Source: Hyphomicrobiales bacterium (lineage in GTDB: Bacteria; Pseudomonadota; Alphaproteobacteria; Rhizobiales; Methyloligellaceae). Taken from it: a stretch of 32,521 bases of DNA. The translations under genes and the position numbers were made by a program. This document shows, piece by piece, positions 9,263-16,196 of this stretch. Each line of letters opens with the position of its first letter. The first letter of the stretch is position 1. The notes beneath the pieces are model-generated. The model was not told the origin of the DNA. It made no database searches and saw only the letters and a program-made list of their open reading frames with translations. The stretch is taken from contig QIGN01000030.1 of the NCBI GenBank assembly GCA_003228955.1, positions 1 through 32,521 of the forward strand, written 5' to 3'.

Positions 9263-9380
9263 AAGTAAGCCAGGCCACCCGCTCCCCCGTGCGCGGGCCA
9301 CCCCCTGAGTGTACCCTTGGGGTGGTTGGGCAAGGGGGAGCGGGTGGCCTGGTTTCGGTTTCATCGAAACCGCTCTGAAG
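9263..9380. repeat. Long-stem palindromic repeat, copy 1
   Basis: A perfect 19-bp inverted repeat, 9270-9288 (CCAGGCCACCCGCTCCCCC) pairing with 9334-9352. An inner CCACCCC/GGGGTGG pair (9298-9304 with 9319-9325) and a second small hairpin CGGTTTC-atc-GAAACCG follow. It fills the gap between the convergent kinase and regulator genes, where it could act as a bidirectional terminator. Closely similar sequence recurs at 30488-30590 and, as a half copy, at 32440-32460. Confidence 0.85.
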
Positions 9381-9404
9381 AACGATCCACCAGGAATTCC
9401 GGGA

Positions 9405-10064
9405 TCAAACCGGGCTGCTGCGCCACTCCTGCCCTTCAATCTTGTTTACCGCAATCACCGCCTGGGTGCGGCTGTCGACACCGAGCTTTTGCAGGATCGC
9501 CGACACATGAGCCTTGATGGTCGCCTCCGATACGCTCAGCTTGTAGGCAATCTGCTTGTTGAGCAGGCCCTCGCTCAACATCATCAGAACGCGCACCTGT
9601 TGCGGGGTCAGCGTCGCCAGCCGCGCAACCAGATCGGCGGTTTCGCCGTCGCCGGTCTCGCCCAGATCAATTTCCGGGGGCGTCCAGACGCCGCCTTCGA
9701 GCACATTCTTGACGGCATCGCGGATGACCTCCACCGGCAGGGATTTGGGAATAAAACCCGAAGCGCCGAATTCGATACAGCGCCGGATGGCGGACGGGTC
9801 TTCGGTCGCCGATACCACAACCACCGGTATTTCAGGATACTGTGCGCGCAGATACATCAGGCCGGAAAACCCCTTGACGCCAGGCATGGCCAGATCGAGC
9901 AGCACCAGGTCGGTCTCCGAACTGGCCTCAAGGGCGCCGGACAGACCATCGAGCGATCCGGCCTCGGATATGTTCAGGTCGCTGAATCTGCCACTCAGCG
10001 CCTGGCGCAGCGCGTCCCTGAACAGCGGATGGTCGTCGACAATAATGATACTGTATGCGGCCAT
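9405..10064 (-). CDS. LuxR/NarL-family response regulator (CrbR-like)
   Basis: 219 residues. The N-terminal receiver domain (about 3-120) has the acidic pair Asp10-Asp11, the phosphoacceptor Asp57 (LLDLAMPG) and the switch Ser/Lys positions. The C-terminal LuxR-type helix-turn-helix (about 150-205) has LTPQQVRVLMMLSEGLLNKQIA and the recognition region SEATIKAHVSAILQKLGV. The ATG at 10064 is preceded by AAAGG at good spacing; longer in-frame starts upstream lack a ribosome site. It is convergent with the transporter-kinase gene and divergent from the symporter operon. It is therefore the likely output partner of that kinase and regulator of the symporter, by analogy with CrbS/CrbR. Confidence 0.9.
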   Translation of the reverse strand: MAAYSIIIVDDHPLFRDALRQALSGRFSDLNISEAGSLDGLSGALEASSETDLVLLDLAMPGVKGFSGLMYLRAQYPEIPVVVVSATEDPSAIRRCIEFGASGFIPKSLPVEVIRDAVKNVLEGGVWTPPEIDLGETGDGETADLVARLATLTPQQVRVLMMLSEGLLNKQIAYKLSVSEATIKAHVSAILQKLGVDSRTQAVIAVNKIEGQEWRSSPV

Positions 10065-10214
10065 CGTCCGGCCTTTCATTTTCAACTGCGGAAGCTTTCC
10101 CGACAGATCGGCCAGTTCCGTTTCCCCAACCCGCAGGTGGCGCCGCCAGTGTAGTTCGAAAAATCGAGTGGATTCAATGGGCCAATGGGCCTGCACCCGC
10201 GTGCCGCCACGCGC

Positions 10215-10229
10215 GGCGCATTATGCGCC
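10215..10229. promoter_or_regulatory. Palindrome in the divergent regulator/symporter intergenic region
   Basis: GGCGCAT-T-ATGCGCC is a 7-bp perfect dyad around one base, about 115 nt before the DUF4212 start and 150 nt before the regulator start. LuxR/NarL-type regulators bind such short inverted repeats, so this is a candidate operator for the adjacent regulator. No second copy was found nearby, so the assignment is tentative. Confidence 0.3.
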
Positions 10230-10344
10230 CGGCAGGCTGTCCGAGACGCAATAATTCTGAAGGCTTTGCATCTGGCGGCAAGACTGCTAACCCTCACCCG
10301 CTGGCCTTTGAACGGGCAGTCTGGACAAGCCGGGGAGGGTCGCC

Positions 10345-10605
10345 ATGATCGACGAGGAGCAGCGTCCGCGCTACTGGCGCCATACGCTGTTTTTGGCTGT
10401 TGGTATGACTGCGGTTATCCTGTTCAGCGCCATTTTGTTGCCGCTGTTCGCGGTTGAACTCAATGAAACGACCCTGCTTGGTTTTCCCCTCGGCTACTAT
10501 CTTGCCGCGCAAGGCATCGTGATTGTGCTCATTGTCGCCGTCTATTGGGCCGGAAGCCGCCAGGCCAGGACAGACGCCAGGTTCGGCGCTACCGAGGATA
10601 TGTAG
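10345..10605 (+). CDS. DUF4212 sodium/substrate symporter small subunit
   Basis: 86 residues with two transmembrane helices (about 13-37 and 47-68). The short N-terminus YWRHTLFL and the motif GFPLGYYLAAQG are typical of the DUF4212/TIGR03647 family. These small subunits accompany a large sodium:solute symporter, which follows 14 nt downstream. A strong GGGAGGG ribosome site precedes the ATG. Substrates of characterised or predicted relatives are acetate or other short-chain carboxylates; the substrate here is unknown. Confidence 0.9.
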   Translation: MIDEEQRPRYWRHTLFLAVGMTAVILFSAILLPLFAVELNETTLLGFPLGYYLAAQGIVIVLIVAVYWAGSRQARTDARFGATEDM

Positions 10606-10619
10606 GGTCAGCGAAAATA

Positions 10620-12542
10620 ATGTCCTTGCAAAGCCAATACCGCCCCCTGAACCCCCGCCTGGGCACCCACTACGCCATTTTTGCAAGCGCCTTCATCGCG
10701 CTGCTGCTTATCCTGGCGCTGCTGGAGCAGCTTGGCGCCCGCAATTTGTGGCTGAGCCACACCATGATTGTGGTCCCGCTGTTTCTTTACCTGAACGTGG
10801 CCATCCTGACCCGCACTCTGGATTTGCACGAGTTTTTTTCCGCAAGCCGCCGGATTCCGCCGGTCTTTGGCGGCCTTGCCCTGTCGGTCACGGCGATCGG
10901 CGGCGTCGGGCTGTTCGCCTTTACAGGCTCCCTGTTTCTGATCGGGTTCGATGCGCTTGCACTGGCGATCGGCTGGATTGCGGGCTTCGCACTGGCCGCC
11001 ATTCTGTTTGTTCCCTATTTGCGCAAATGCGGAGCCTACACGCTTCCCGGTTTCTTCCGCCTGCGGTTTGACAGCCCGCTGCTCGGGGCCGCCGCCGGAC
11101 TTCTGCTGCTGCCGCCGATTGCCATGCTGCTGGCCGCGGAACTGCGGATTGGCGCCTTCGTCACCTCCCTGTTCGCATCGATTTCATTCGACCTGGCGGT
11201 GATCGGCGGCGCGGGAATGATCATTCTGACGCTGGTTCTCGGCGGGCTGCGCTCGCTCACCTGGACGCAGAGCGTCCAGTATCTGGTCGTCTTGTCCGGA
11301 TTGCTGGTGCCGCTCGTGGTGGCCTCCGTACAGGAGACCAACCTGCCTTTGCCGCAACTGACCTATGGCGGCCTGCTGGCGGATATCTCGAGCGATGAGC
11401 TGGCCCAGGGCACGACGCCCTCCAATCCCGCGCCCTTGCTGGCGGGGCTTCCCGGCGAACGGCCCGAACCGGCCACCAAACCGTTTCTGCAGGCCTTCGG
11501 AGCCTTTACGAGGTCTGACTTTATCCTGCTGATGCTGTGCATCCTGGCGGGAACCGCGGCCATGCCAAGCCTGCTGCTCAGGGCGGGCACCGCCACCCAT
11601 ACGCTGCAATCGCGGCGTCTGATGGGTTGGGGCACGCTGTTTCTCGGCCTGTTCCTTGTTACCGCGCCAGCATACGCCGTCTTCACAAAATATCTGATCC
11701 TGGAGCAGGTTGTGGGGACGCCCCTTGCCGGTTTTCCTGGCTGGATCAATGGATTGCGCGATGCGGGGCTGGCGAATTTCACCGACGGGAATGGCGACGG
11801 CGTGATCAGCGCGGGCGAACTTCTCATGTCGCGCGACGGGGTTGCCCTGTCGCTGCCGATCGTAGCGGGCCTGCCTTTCATCCTCGTCGTATTTGCCGCA
11901 ACGGCGGGCATCGCGGCGACGCTGGGGGCGGGCGCGGCCCATGCCTATGCGGCCGGAGCCACCATCAGCAATGACCTTTATCACGGGTTCATTCACCGCG
12001 CGGCGACGCCCGGCAGGCGATTGATCGTCGCACGCCTTGCCATGGCTCTCATGGCCATTGGCGCGGCATGGTACACGACGGTAAACGATTTCGACGTCCT
12101 GCGCGCGGCGATTCTGGCGCTCTCCCTGACAGGCGCGGCATTTTTTCCCGCGCTCCTCCTGTCGATCTGGTGGAAGCGCACGACCAAATGGGGCGCGCTG
12201 GCCGCCATGCTGTCCGGAGCCGGGATCGCGGCCACGCATATGTATTTGCAAACCTCGGGAATCGGGTTCCTCTGGCCGGGCATGAATGGCATGCTGGCTG
12301 CTGTTCTCGGCGTCCCCGCCGGGCTCATTACCGGGATCGCGGTGAGTCTGGCCACGCCGAAACCATCGCTGGAGATTGCCGCGCTTGCCGACGACATGCG
12401 CGACCCGAGCGGCGAGGCTTTGCTCGACAAGTCCCTGCGGCTGGCGCCCTCGCGAAGCAAGCCAGAATTGCCGATGACCGCACTCCCGCCGCCCGCCGCG
12501 CGCACAGAAAACACCACAGAAAAGACTGATGCCGCGACATAA
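10620..12542 (+). CDS. Sodium:solute symporter large subunit (VC_2705/ActP-like)
   Basis: 640 residues. A multi-helix SLC5-type transporter (about 13 membrane segments through residue 590) is followed by a hydrophilic tail. The helix containing SASRRIPPVFGGLALSVTAIGG and the late GAGAAHAYAAGATISNDLYHGF segment match the VC_2705-type (TIGR03648) partner of DUF4212 proteins. Residues 389-400, DGNGDGVISAGE, form a perfect EF-hand loop pattern in an extramembrane region. The ATG at 10620 (MSLQSQYRPL) is preferred over an in-frame start 25 codons earlier that overlaps the DUF4212 gene. The gene's end overlaps pip by 14 nt. It probably imports acetate or a related acid with sodium and is likely controlled by the adjacent two-component pair. 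Confidence 0.88.
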   Translation: MSLQSQYRPLNPRLGTHYAIFASAFIALLLILALLEQLGARNLWLSHTMIVVPLFLYLNVAILTRTLDLHEFFSASRRIPPVFGGLALSVTAIGGVGLFAFTGSLFLIGFDALALAIGWIAGFALAAILFVPYLRKCGAYTLPGFFRLRFDSPLLGAAAGLLLLPPIAMLLAAELRIGAFVTSLFASISFDLAVIGGAGMIILTLVLGGLRSLTWTQSVQYLVVLSGLLVPLVVASVQETNLPLPQLTYGGLLADISSDELAQGTTPSNPAPLLAGLPGERPEPATKPFLQAFGAFTRSDFILLMLCILAGTAAMPSLLLRAGTATHTLQSRRLMGWGTLFLGLFLVTAPAYAVFTKYLILEQVVGTPLAGFPGWINGLRDAGLANFTDGNGDGVISAGELLMSRDGVALSLPIVAGLPFILVVFAATAGIAATLGAGAAHAYAAGATISNDLYHGFIHRAATPGRRLIVARLAMALMAIGAAWYTTVNDFDVLRAAILALSLTGAAFFPALLLSIWWKRTTKWGALAAMLSGAGIAATHMYLQTSGIGFLWPGMNGMLAAVLGVPAGLITGIAVSLATPKPSLEIAALADDMRDPSGEALLDKSLRLAPSRSKPELPMTALPPPAARTENTTEKTDAAT

Positions 12543-13491
12543 GCTCTACCCTGTGATCGAGCCCTTTAACAGCGGACGGCTGAAGGTCTCGAAGCTTCAC
12601 GACATCTATTTCGAGGAATGCGGCAATCCTGAAGGCGTACCCGCTCTCATGATTCATGGCGGTCCGGGGGGCGGATCGAACCCGACCATGCGCCGCTATC
12701 ACGACCCCGATCACTATCGCATCATTCTGCTCGACCAGCGCGGCTGCGGGCGCTCAACGCCCCATGCGGAACTCGAAGAGAACACCACCTGGGACCTGGT
12801 GGCCGACATGGAGCGCCTGCGCGAACATCTGGGGCTGGAGCGCTGGCAACTGCTCGGCGGCTCCTGGGGGTCGACCCTGGCTCTGGCCTATGCGCAAACC
12901 CATGCCGAACGCGTGAGCGCATTGGTCCTGCGCGGCATCTTTACGCTCCGCCGCCGTGAACTTGAATGGTTTTACCAGGAGGGGTGCAGCTGGATGTACC
13001 CCGACGCCTTCGAGGCTTTCCTCGCACCCATCCCGCAAGACGAACGCCATGACATGATCGGCGCCTATTACAAACGGCTCACGAGTTCCGACCGGGGCGC
13101 GCAGCTCGAAGCCGCAAAGGCCTGGAGCGTATGGGAAGGCACCACGCTTTCCCTGCTCCATGACGAAACCCGCGTGAAGAGTTTCGGAGCGGGCGGCTTC
13201 GCCCTCGCCTTCGCGCGCATCGAATGCCACTATTTCATGCATGGCGGCTTTTTCGAGCGGGACGATCAGCTGATCGCCAATGCGCATCTTTTGCGCGACA
13301 TCCCCGGCATCATCGTCCATGGCCGCTATGACGTGGTGACCCCGCTCAGGACCGCATGGGAACTGGCGAAGGCCTGGCCGCGGGCGGAGCTGAAAATCGT
13401 CCCCGACTCAGGTCATGCCATGACCGAGCCGGGGATTGTTCATGAACTGGTGAGCGCGACACGGAAATTCGGCCCGGGTGCGGCTGCCTGA
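12529..13491 (+). CDS. pip: Proline iminopeptidase
   Basis: 320 residues, normal for the family. This alpha/beta-hydrolase (peptidase S33) removes N-terminal proline from peptides in the cytosol. The oxyanion motif HGGPGGG, the RIILLDQRGCGRS strand, the nucleophile elbow GGSWGS (catalytic Ser), the Asp in GRYDVVTP and the His in DSGHAMTEPG are all present. The start overlaps the symporter stop by 14 nt in another frame, suggesting cotranscription. A functional link with the symporter is not evident. Confidence 0.95.
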   Translation: MPRHKLYPVIEPFNSGRLKVSKLHDIYFEECGNPEGVPALMIHGGPGGGSNPTMRRYHDPDHYRIILLDQRGCGRSTPHAELEENTTWDLVADMERLREHLGLERWQLLGGSWGSTLALAYAQTHAERVSALVLRGIFTLRRRELEWFYQEGCSWMYPDAFEAFLAPIPQDERHDMIGAYYKRLTSSDRGAQLEAAKAWSVWEGTTLSLLHDETRVKSFGAGGFALAFARIECHYFMHGGFFERDDQLIANAHLLRDIPGIIVHGRYDVVTPLRTAWELAKAWPRAELKIVPDSGHAMTEPGIVHELVSATRKFGPGAAA

Positions 13492-13595
13492 GGGGTCACT
13501 GATTGGTTGCGGGGGGAAAGCGGATATGGCCCGCGCCATGCCCGATATCCGCAAATGACCTGGAGCGGAAGTCTCAAATCCAAGAATACAGGAGA

Positions 13596-13910
13596 TCAGC
13601 GGTTGGCCAGATGGTTCAAATAGTCGAGGAATGGCTCGCCTTCGTATTCTATATGGTTGGAGACCGGATTTGTCCGAATTCCGTCGAAGAACCGGTCAAG
13701 GACAGTCTCGCGCTCGTGCTTGAGGGGTAGATCGCAGTAGCACAACTCACTCCACTGGACATGTCCGTCGCTGGTTACGACCGCCCGCTTCATAGAGGCG
13801 ATGATTTCCGATCCATCGGGCTTCTGTCTCGCCACGGTGCCATCTCCCAAAATTTGCCAAAACTCAGACGCTTTCTCAGGTCGGAATGTCGCTTTAACTT
13901 CGTAGATCAT
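13596..13910 (-). CDS. Conserved hypothetical protein
   Basis: 104 residues starting MIYEVKATFRPEKASEFWQIL, with no signal peptide or membrane segment. It contains a VVTSDGHVQWSELCYCDLPLKHER region and a final FLDYLNHLA. I do not recognise a named family; the compact alpha/beta pattern and conserved-looking Cys pair (CYC) are all that can be said. ATG 13910 has a GGAAA site upstream; an alternative ATG lies four codons earlier. A small inverted repeat TTGTC-tgat-GACAA (13923-13936) covers the region just upstream. The gene is transcribed away from the alternative oxidase gene, and this stretch looks less GC-rich than its surroundings. Confidence 0.65.
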   Translation of the reverse strand: MIYEVKATFRPEKASEFWQILGDGTVARQKPDGSEIIASMKRAVVTSDGHVQWSELCYCDLPLKHERETVLDRFFDGIRTNPVSNHIEYEGEPFLDYLNHLANR

Positions 13911-14123
13911 TTGAATTTCCATTTGTCTGATGACAATTGAGAATGTCAGGAGTCTGCGATAAAGCAGGCTAAGAGCCAAGAAGTTTTGCTTATTGGGCTT
14001 GTTTTGACGTGCCGGTCAGATGGCATGTTCGTCTCTCCCTGACACAGGGTCGTTTGGGGCTCCGAACCCGGCGGCGCAGAATGACGGGTATTTATGAGTC
14101 CATGACCTAAACCCCAAGCACGA

Positions 14124-14182
14124 TGACGTCACTTATCCTAGATAGATGGACAGCTGCTCATGTAACATGCTCATATCCATGA
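14124..14182 (+). promoter_or_regulatory. Cluster of short palindromes upstream of the alternative oxidase gene
   Basis: Three dyads lie in the 75 nt before the oxidase start: TGACGTCA (14124-14131), CATGT-a-ACATG (14159-14169), and CTCAT-atcc-ATGAG (14169-14182). Bacterial oxidases of this type are often inducible, for example by nitric oxide. No known operator (NsrR or FNR) is matched, so the regulator is unknown. The downstream ribosome site GAGGAGG is strong. Confidence 0.3.
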
Positions 14183-14195
14183 GGAGGACAGAGCG

Positions 14196-14873
14196 ATGGC
14201 GAGCGAGCAGAAAAAGCCTGGGACCAACCAGATTCAATCCCATCACGAGCCAGCCGATTTCGGTGACCGGATCGCTTTTGGTTTCGTGAGGGGCCTCCGT
14301 TTTGTCGCTGATCGCTTTTTCGCGAAGCGTTATGGACACCGCGCCGTGGTGCTGGAAACGGTTGCCGCAGTGCCGGGCATGGTCGGCGGATTGTTGCAAC
14401 ATCTAAAAGCATTGCGCCATATCCGAGATGACGAAGGATGGATCCGCGAGCTACTGGATGAAGCGGAAAATGAGCGAATGCACCTCATGACCTTCATTCA
14501 GATCGCCCAGCCGACAGCTTTTGAACGCTTTATCGTCATGACCACTCAGGCGGTGTTCTATAACTTCTATTTTTTCCTCTACCTGTTCGCACCAAAAGTT
14601 GCACATCGGGTGGTTGGTTATTTCGAGGAAGAGGCCGTTACGAGTTACACCCAATATCTTGATGAAATCGACACCGGTGGACATGAAAATGTCCCCGCTC
14701 CTCAGATCGCAATCGATTACTGGAACCTGGCGGCGGACGCCCGGCTGCGGGATGTAATCTTGGTCGTGCGAGAGGATGAAGCCGGCCACCGTGACCGCAA
14801 CCACCACTTTGCTGATGCGCTTAAGAGGGGTGATCCCCCGATGAAGGCCCCCGATTCCCAGGCGGCGGAGTAA
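14196..14873 (+). CDS. aox: Alternative oxidase (diiron ubiquinol oxidase)
   Basis: 225 residues. The enzyme oxidises ubiquinol and reduces oxygen to water at the inner membrane without pumping protons, and resists cyanide and nitric oxide. The diiron ligand motifs are all present: Glu54 in LETVA, Glu93 and His96 in NERMH, the Glu144-146 cluster in EEEAVTSY, and Glu195 and His198 in DEAGH. A hydrophobic segment at about 113-133 fits membrane-surface attachment. It is short compared with plant and fungal forms, as expected without a mitochondrial targeting peptide. Strong ribosome site GAGGAGG. Such genes are patchily distributed in bacteria, and the less GC-rich flank hints at acquisition by transfer. 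Confidence 0.95.
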   Translation: MASEQKKPGTNQIQSHHEPADFGDRIAFGFVRGLRFVADRFFAKRYGHRAVVLETVAAVPGMVGGLLQHLKALRHIRDDEGWIRELLDEAENERMHLMTFIQIAQPTAFERFIVMTTQAVFYNFYFFLYLFAPKVAHRVVGYFEEEAVTSYTQYLDEIDTGGHENVPAPQIAIDYWNLAADARLRDVILVVREDEAGHRDRNHHFADALKRGDPPMKAPDSQAAE

Positions 14874-15058
14874 CGCCTCGCACGAGCATTGAGTAGACGT
14901 GGACTCTGGTCGATCGTTTCCCGCTTTTCCTCAACGGTTGAAGGCTGCTTATGGCACAAGGCAGACTCTTTGGGTTACCTCCCCCCATGTCCGCTTTCAG
15001 AGGTAAAACGGGCACTCTCCGGGGGCAGTTCTGCCGATATGCAAATTGGTACACGCCC

Positions 15059-15496
15059 CTAACCCAACGCGCCGGTAAACGTCAGCACAACCCGCCTGCG
15101 GTGGGGCGCATCGCGATGTTCCACCAGGTAAAGGCCCTGCCAGGTGCCGAGCGCAAGTGCGCCCTGCCGCACCGGGATCGAGAGGCTTGTCGAGGTGACC
15201 ATCGACTTGATGTGGGCGGGCATGTCGTCGCTGCCCTCGGTTGAATGCCGGTAGGGGTGATCACGCGGGGCGAGGCTGTCCAGCGCGTCGGCCAGGTCGC
15301 GCAGCACATCGGGGTCGGCGTTTTCCTGAATTGTCAGCGACGCGGAGGTATGGGCGATGAAGACGCTTAGCAGCCCGTCTCCCGCCCCTTCCGCGCCAAG
15401 CCACGCCGAGACTTCTCGCGTTATGTCGGTGAAGCCGGGCCCGTGTGTTTCGAATGTGAGCGTATGGGTTTTCTGCTGAACCGGGTGCGCGGTCAT
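15059..15496 (-). CDS. yjbQ: YjbQ/UPF0047 family protein
   Basis: 145 residues, typical for UPF0047. The family signature regions are visible: FTDITREVSAWL, the HTSASLTIQENADPDVLRD helix, and the C-terminal GTWQGLYLVEHRD with conserved His. Family members have weak thiamine-phosphate synthase activity in E. coli; the physiological role is unsettled. It is probably cytosolic. The periplasmic coiled-coil gene lies 16 nt downstream of its opposite end on the same strand, so the two may share a transcript. Confidence 0.92.
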   Translation of the reverse strand: MTAHPVQQKTHTLTFETHGPGFTDITREVSAWLGAEGAGDGLLSVFIAHTSASLTIQENADPDVLRDLADALDSLAPRDHPYRHSTEGSDDMPAHIKSMVTSTSLSIPVRQGALALGTWQGLYLVEHRDAPHRRRVVLTFTGALG

Positions 15497-15512
15497 CGCT
15501 TGCGGGTCCGCC

Positions 15513-15950
15513 TCAAAGTTGTTTCTCCTGTTTGTCTTCGCGCGGCGGCTCTATCAGCGCCTTTAACTCGCGCATCATCTTTTCAAGAAAACTCCTGAAC
15601 TCCGCGACCTCGCGGTCATTGGGAAGCCGCCACCCGGGAGTTTTCCCCTCCGGATCAACTTCGCCGCCCCCGTCGCCGGGCTTGCCGAGTTCCACCCGCA
15701 GCCGCCGGTTCTCGGCATTCAGGCGGTTGATTTCATTTTCCAGCGCAATCCGGTCGTCGGGAACGCTCGCGCATGTCCAGTTGCCGGAAACGTTTGAGCA
15801 CACGGAAACCTCGCCGGTCTGCGTATCGAGGCGCAACATGCCCTCGCCCGCCGGCGTCATGGTGTAGCGGCCGGGCGCCGCCTCCTGCGCCAACGCGGGA
15901 AACGCGATGAGAGTGGCCAGCACAACCCCTGAAAAACGGAATATACGCAT
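15513..15950 (-). CDS. Periplasmic coiled-coil protein, unknown
   Basis: 145 residues. A signal peptide (1-21, cleavage after ALA) is followed by a small domain with two Cys (VCSNVSGNWTCASV, likely a disulfide) and a coiled-coil segment (ALENEINRLNAENRRLRVEL). The C-terminus is charged and helical. No named family is recognised; similar secreted proteins occur in Alphaproteobacteria. The ATG at 15950 is chosen because it gives the signal peptide; an upstream in-frame start adds 70 unrelated residues. Confidence 0.7.
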   Translation of the reverse strand: MRIFRFSGVVLATLIAFPALAQEAAPGRYTMTPAGEGMLRLDTQTGEVSVCSNVSGNWTCASVPDDRIALENEINRLNAENRRLRVELGKPGDGGGEVDPEGKTPGWRLPNDREVAEFRSFLEKMMRELKALIEPPREDKQEKQL

Positions 15951-16196
15951 TTTCTCAATTCTCCCGCTGGTCCCGCCGCCCCGCATCGTGACCCAGACCG
16001 GCACGGTATTTAACCTAATATTTACTGTCTGCTGAAACCGTGTGCACTGACAAGTCCACCTTGTAATGCGTAACGGACATTTACGCGATTGCCCAGCGCG
16101 AACGCCGGGCAGTCCGGCCGAGTTTGCCTCTTTGCCAATGCCCCGAAAGATGGGCGGCAATGCGGCATTCCCGGCACAGGGCCCTGCGGAGCTGGA

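Noticed and set aside
10273-10288. Sigma-54-like element TGGCGG-N5-CTGCT upstream of the symporter operon
   Set aside because: GG and GC spacing fits, but the match is weak and the adjacent regulator is LuxR-type, not a sigma-54 activator.
14004-14020. FNR-like TTGAC...GTCAG upstream of the alternative oxidase
   Set aside because: The half-site spacing is wrong (six bases instead of four between pentamers) and one half-site deviates.
14976-15005. TACCTC/GAGGTA inverted repeat between the oxidase gene and yjbQ as a terminator
   Set aside because: Six-bp stem with an 18-nt loop and no T-run; too weak to call.
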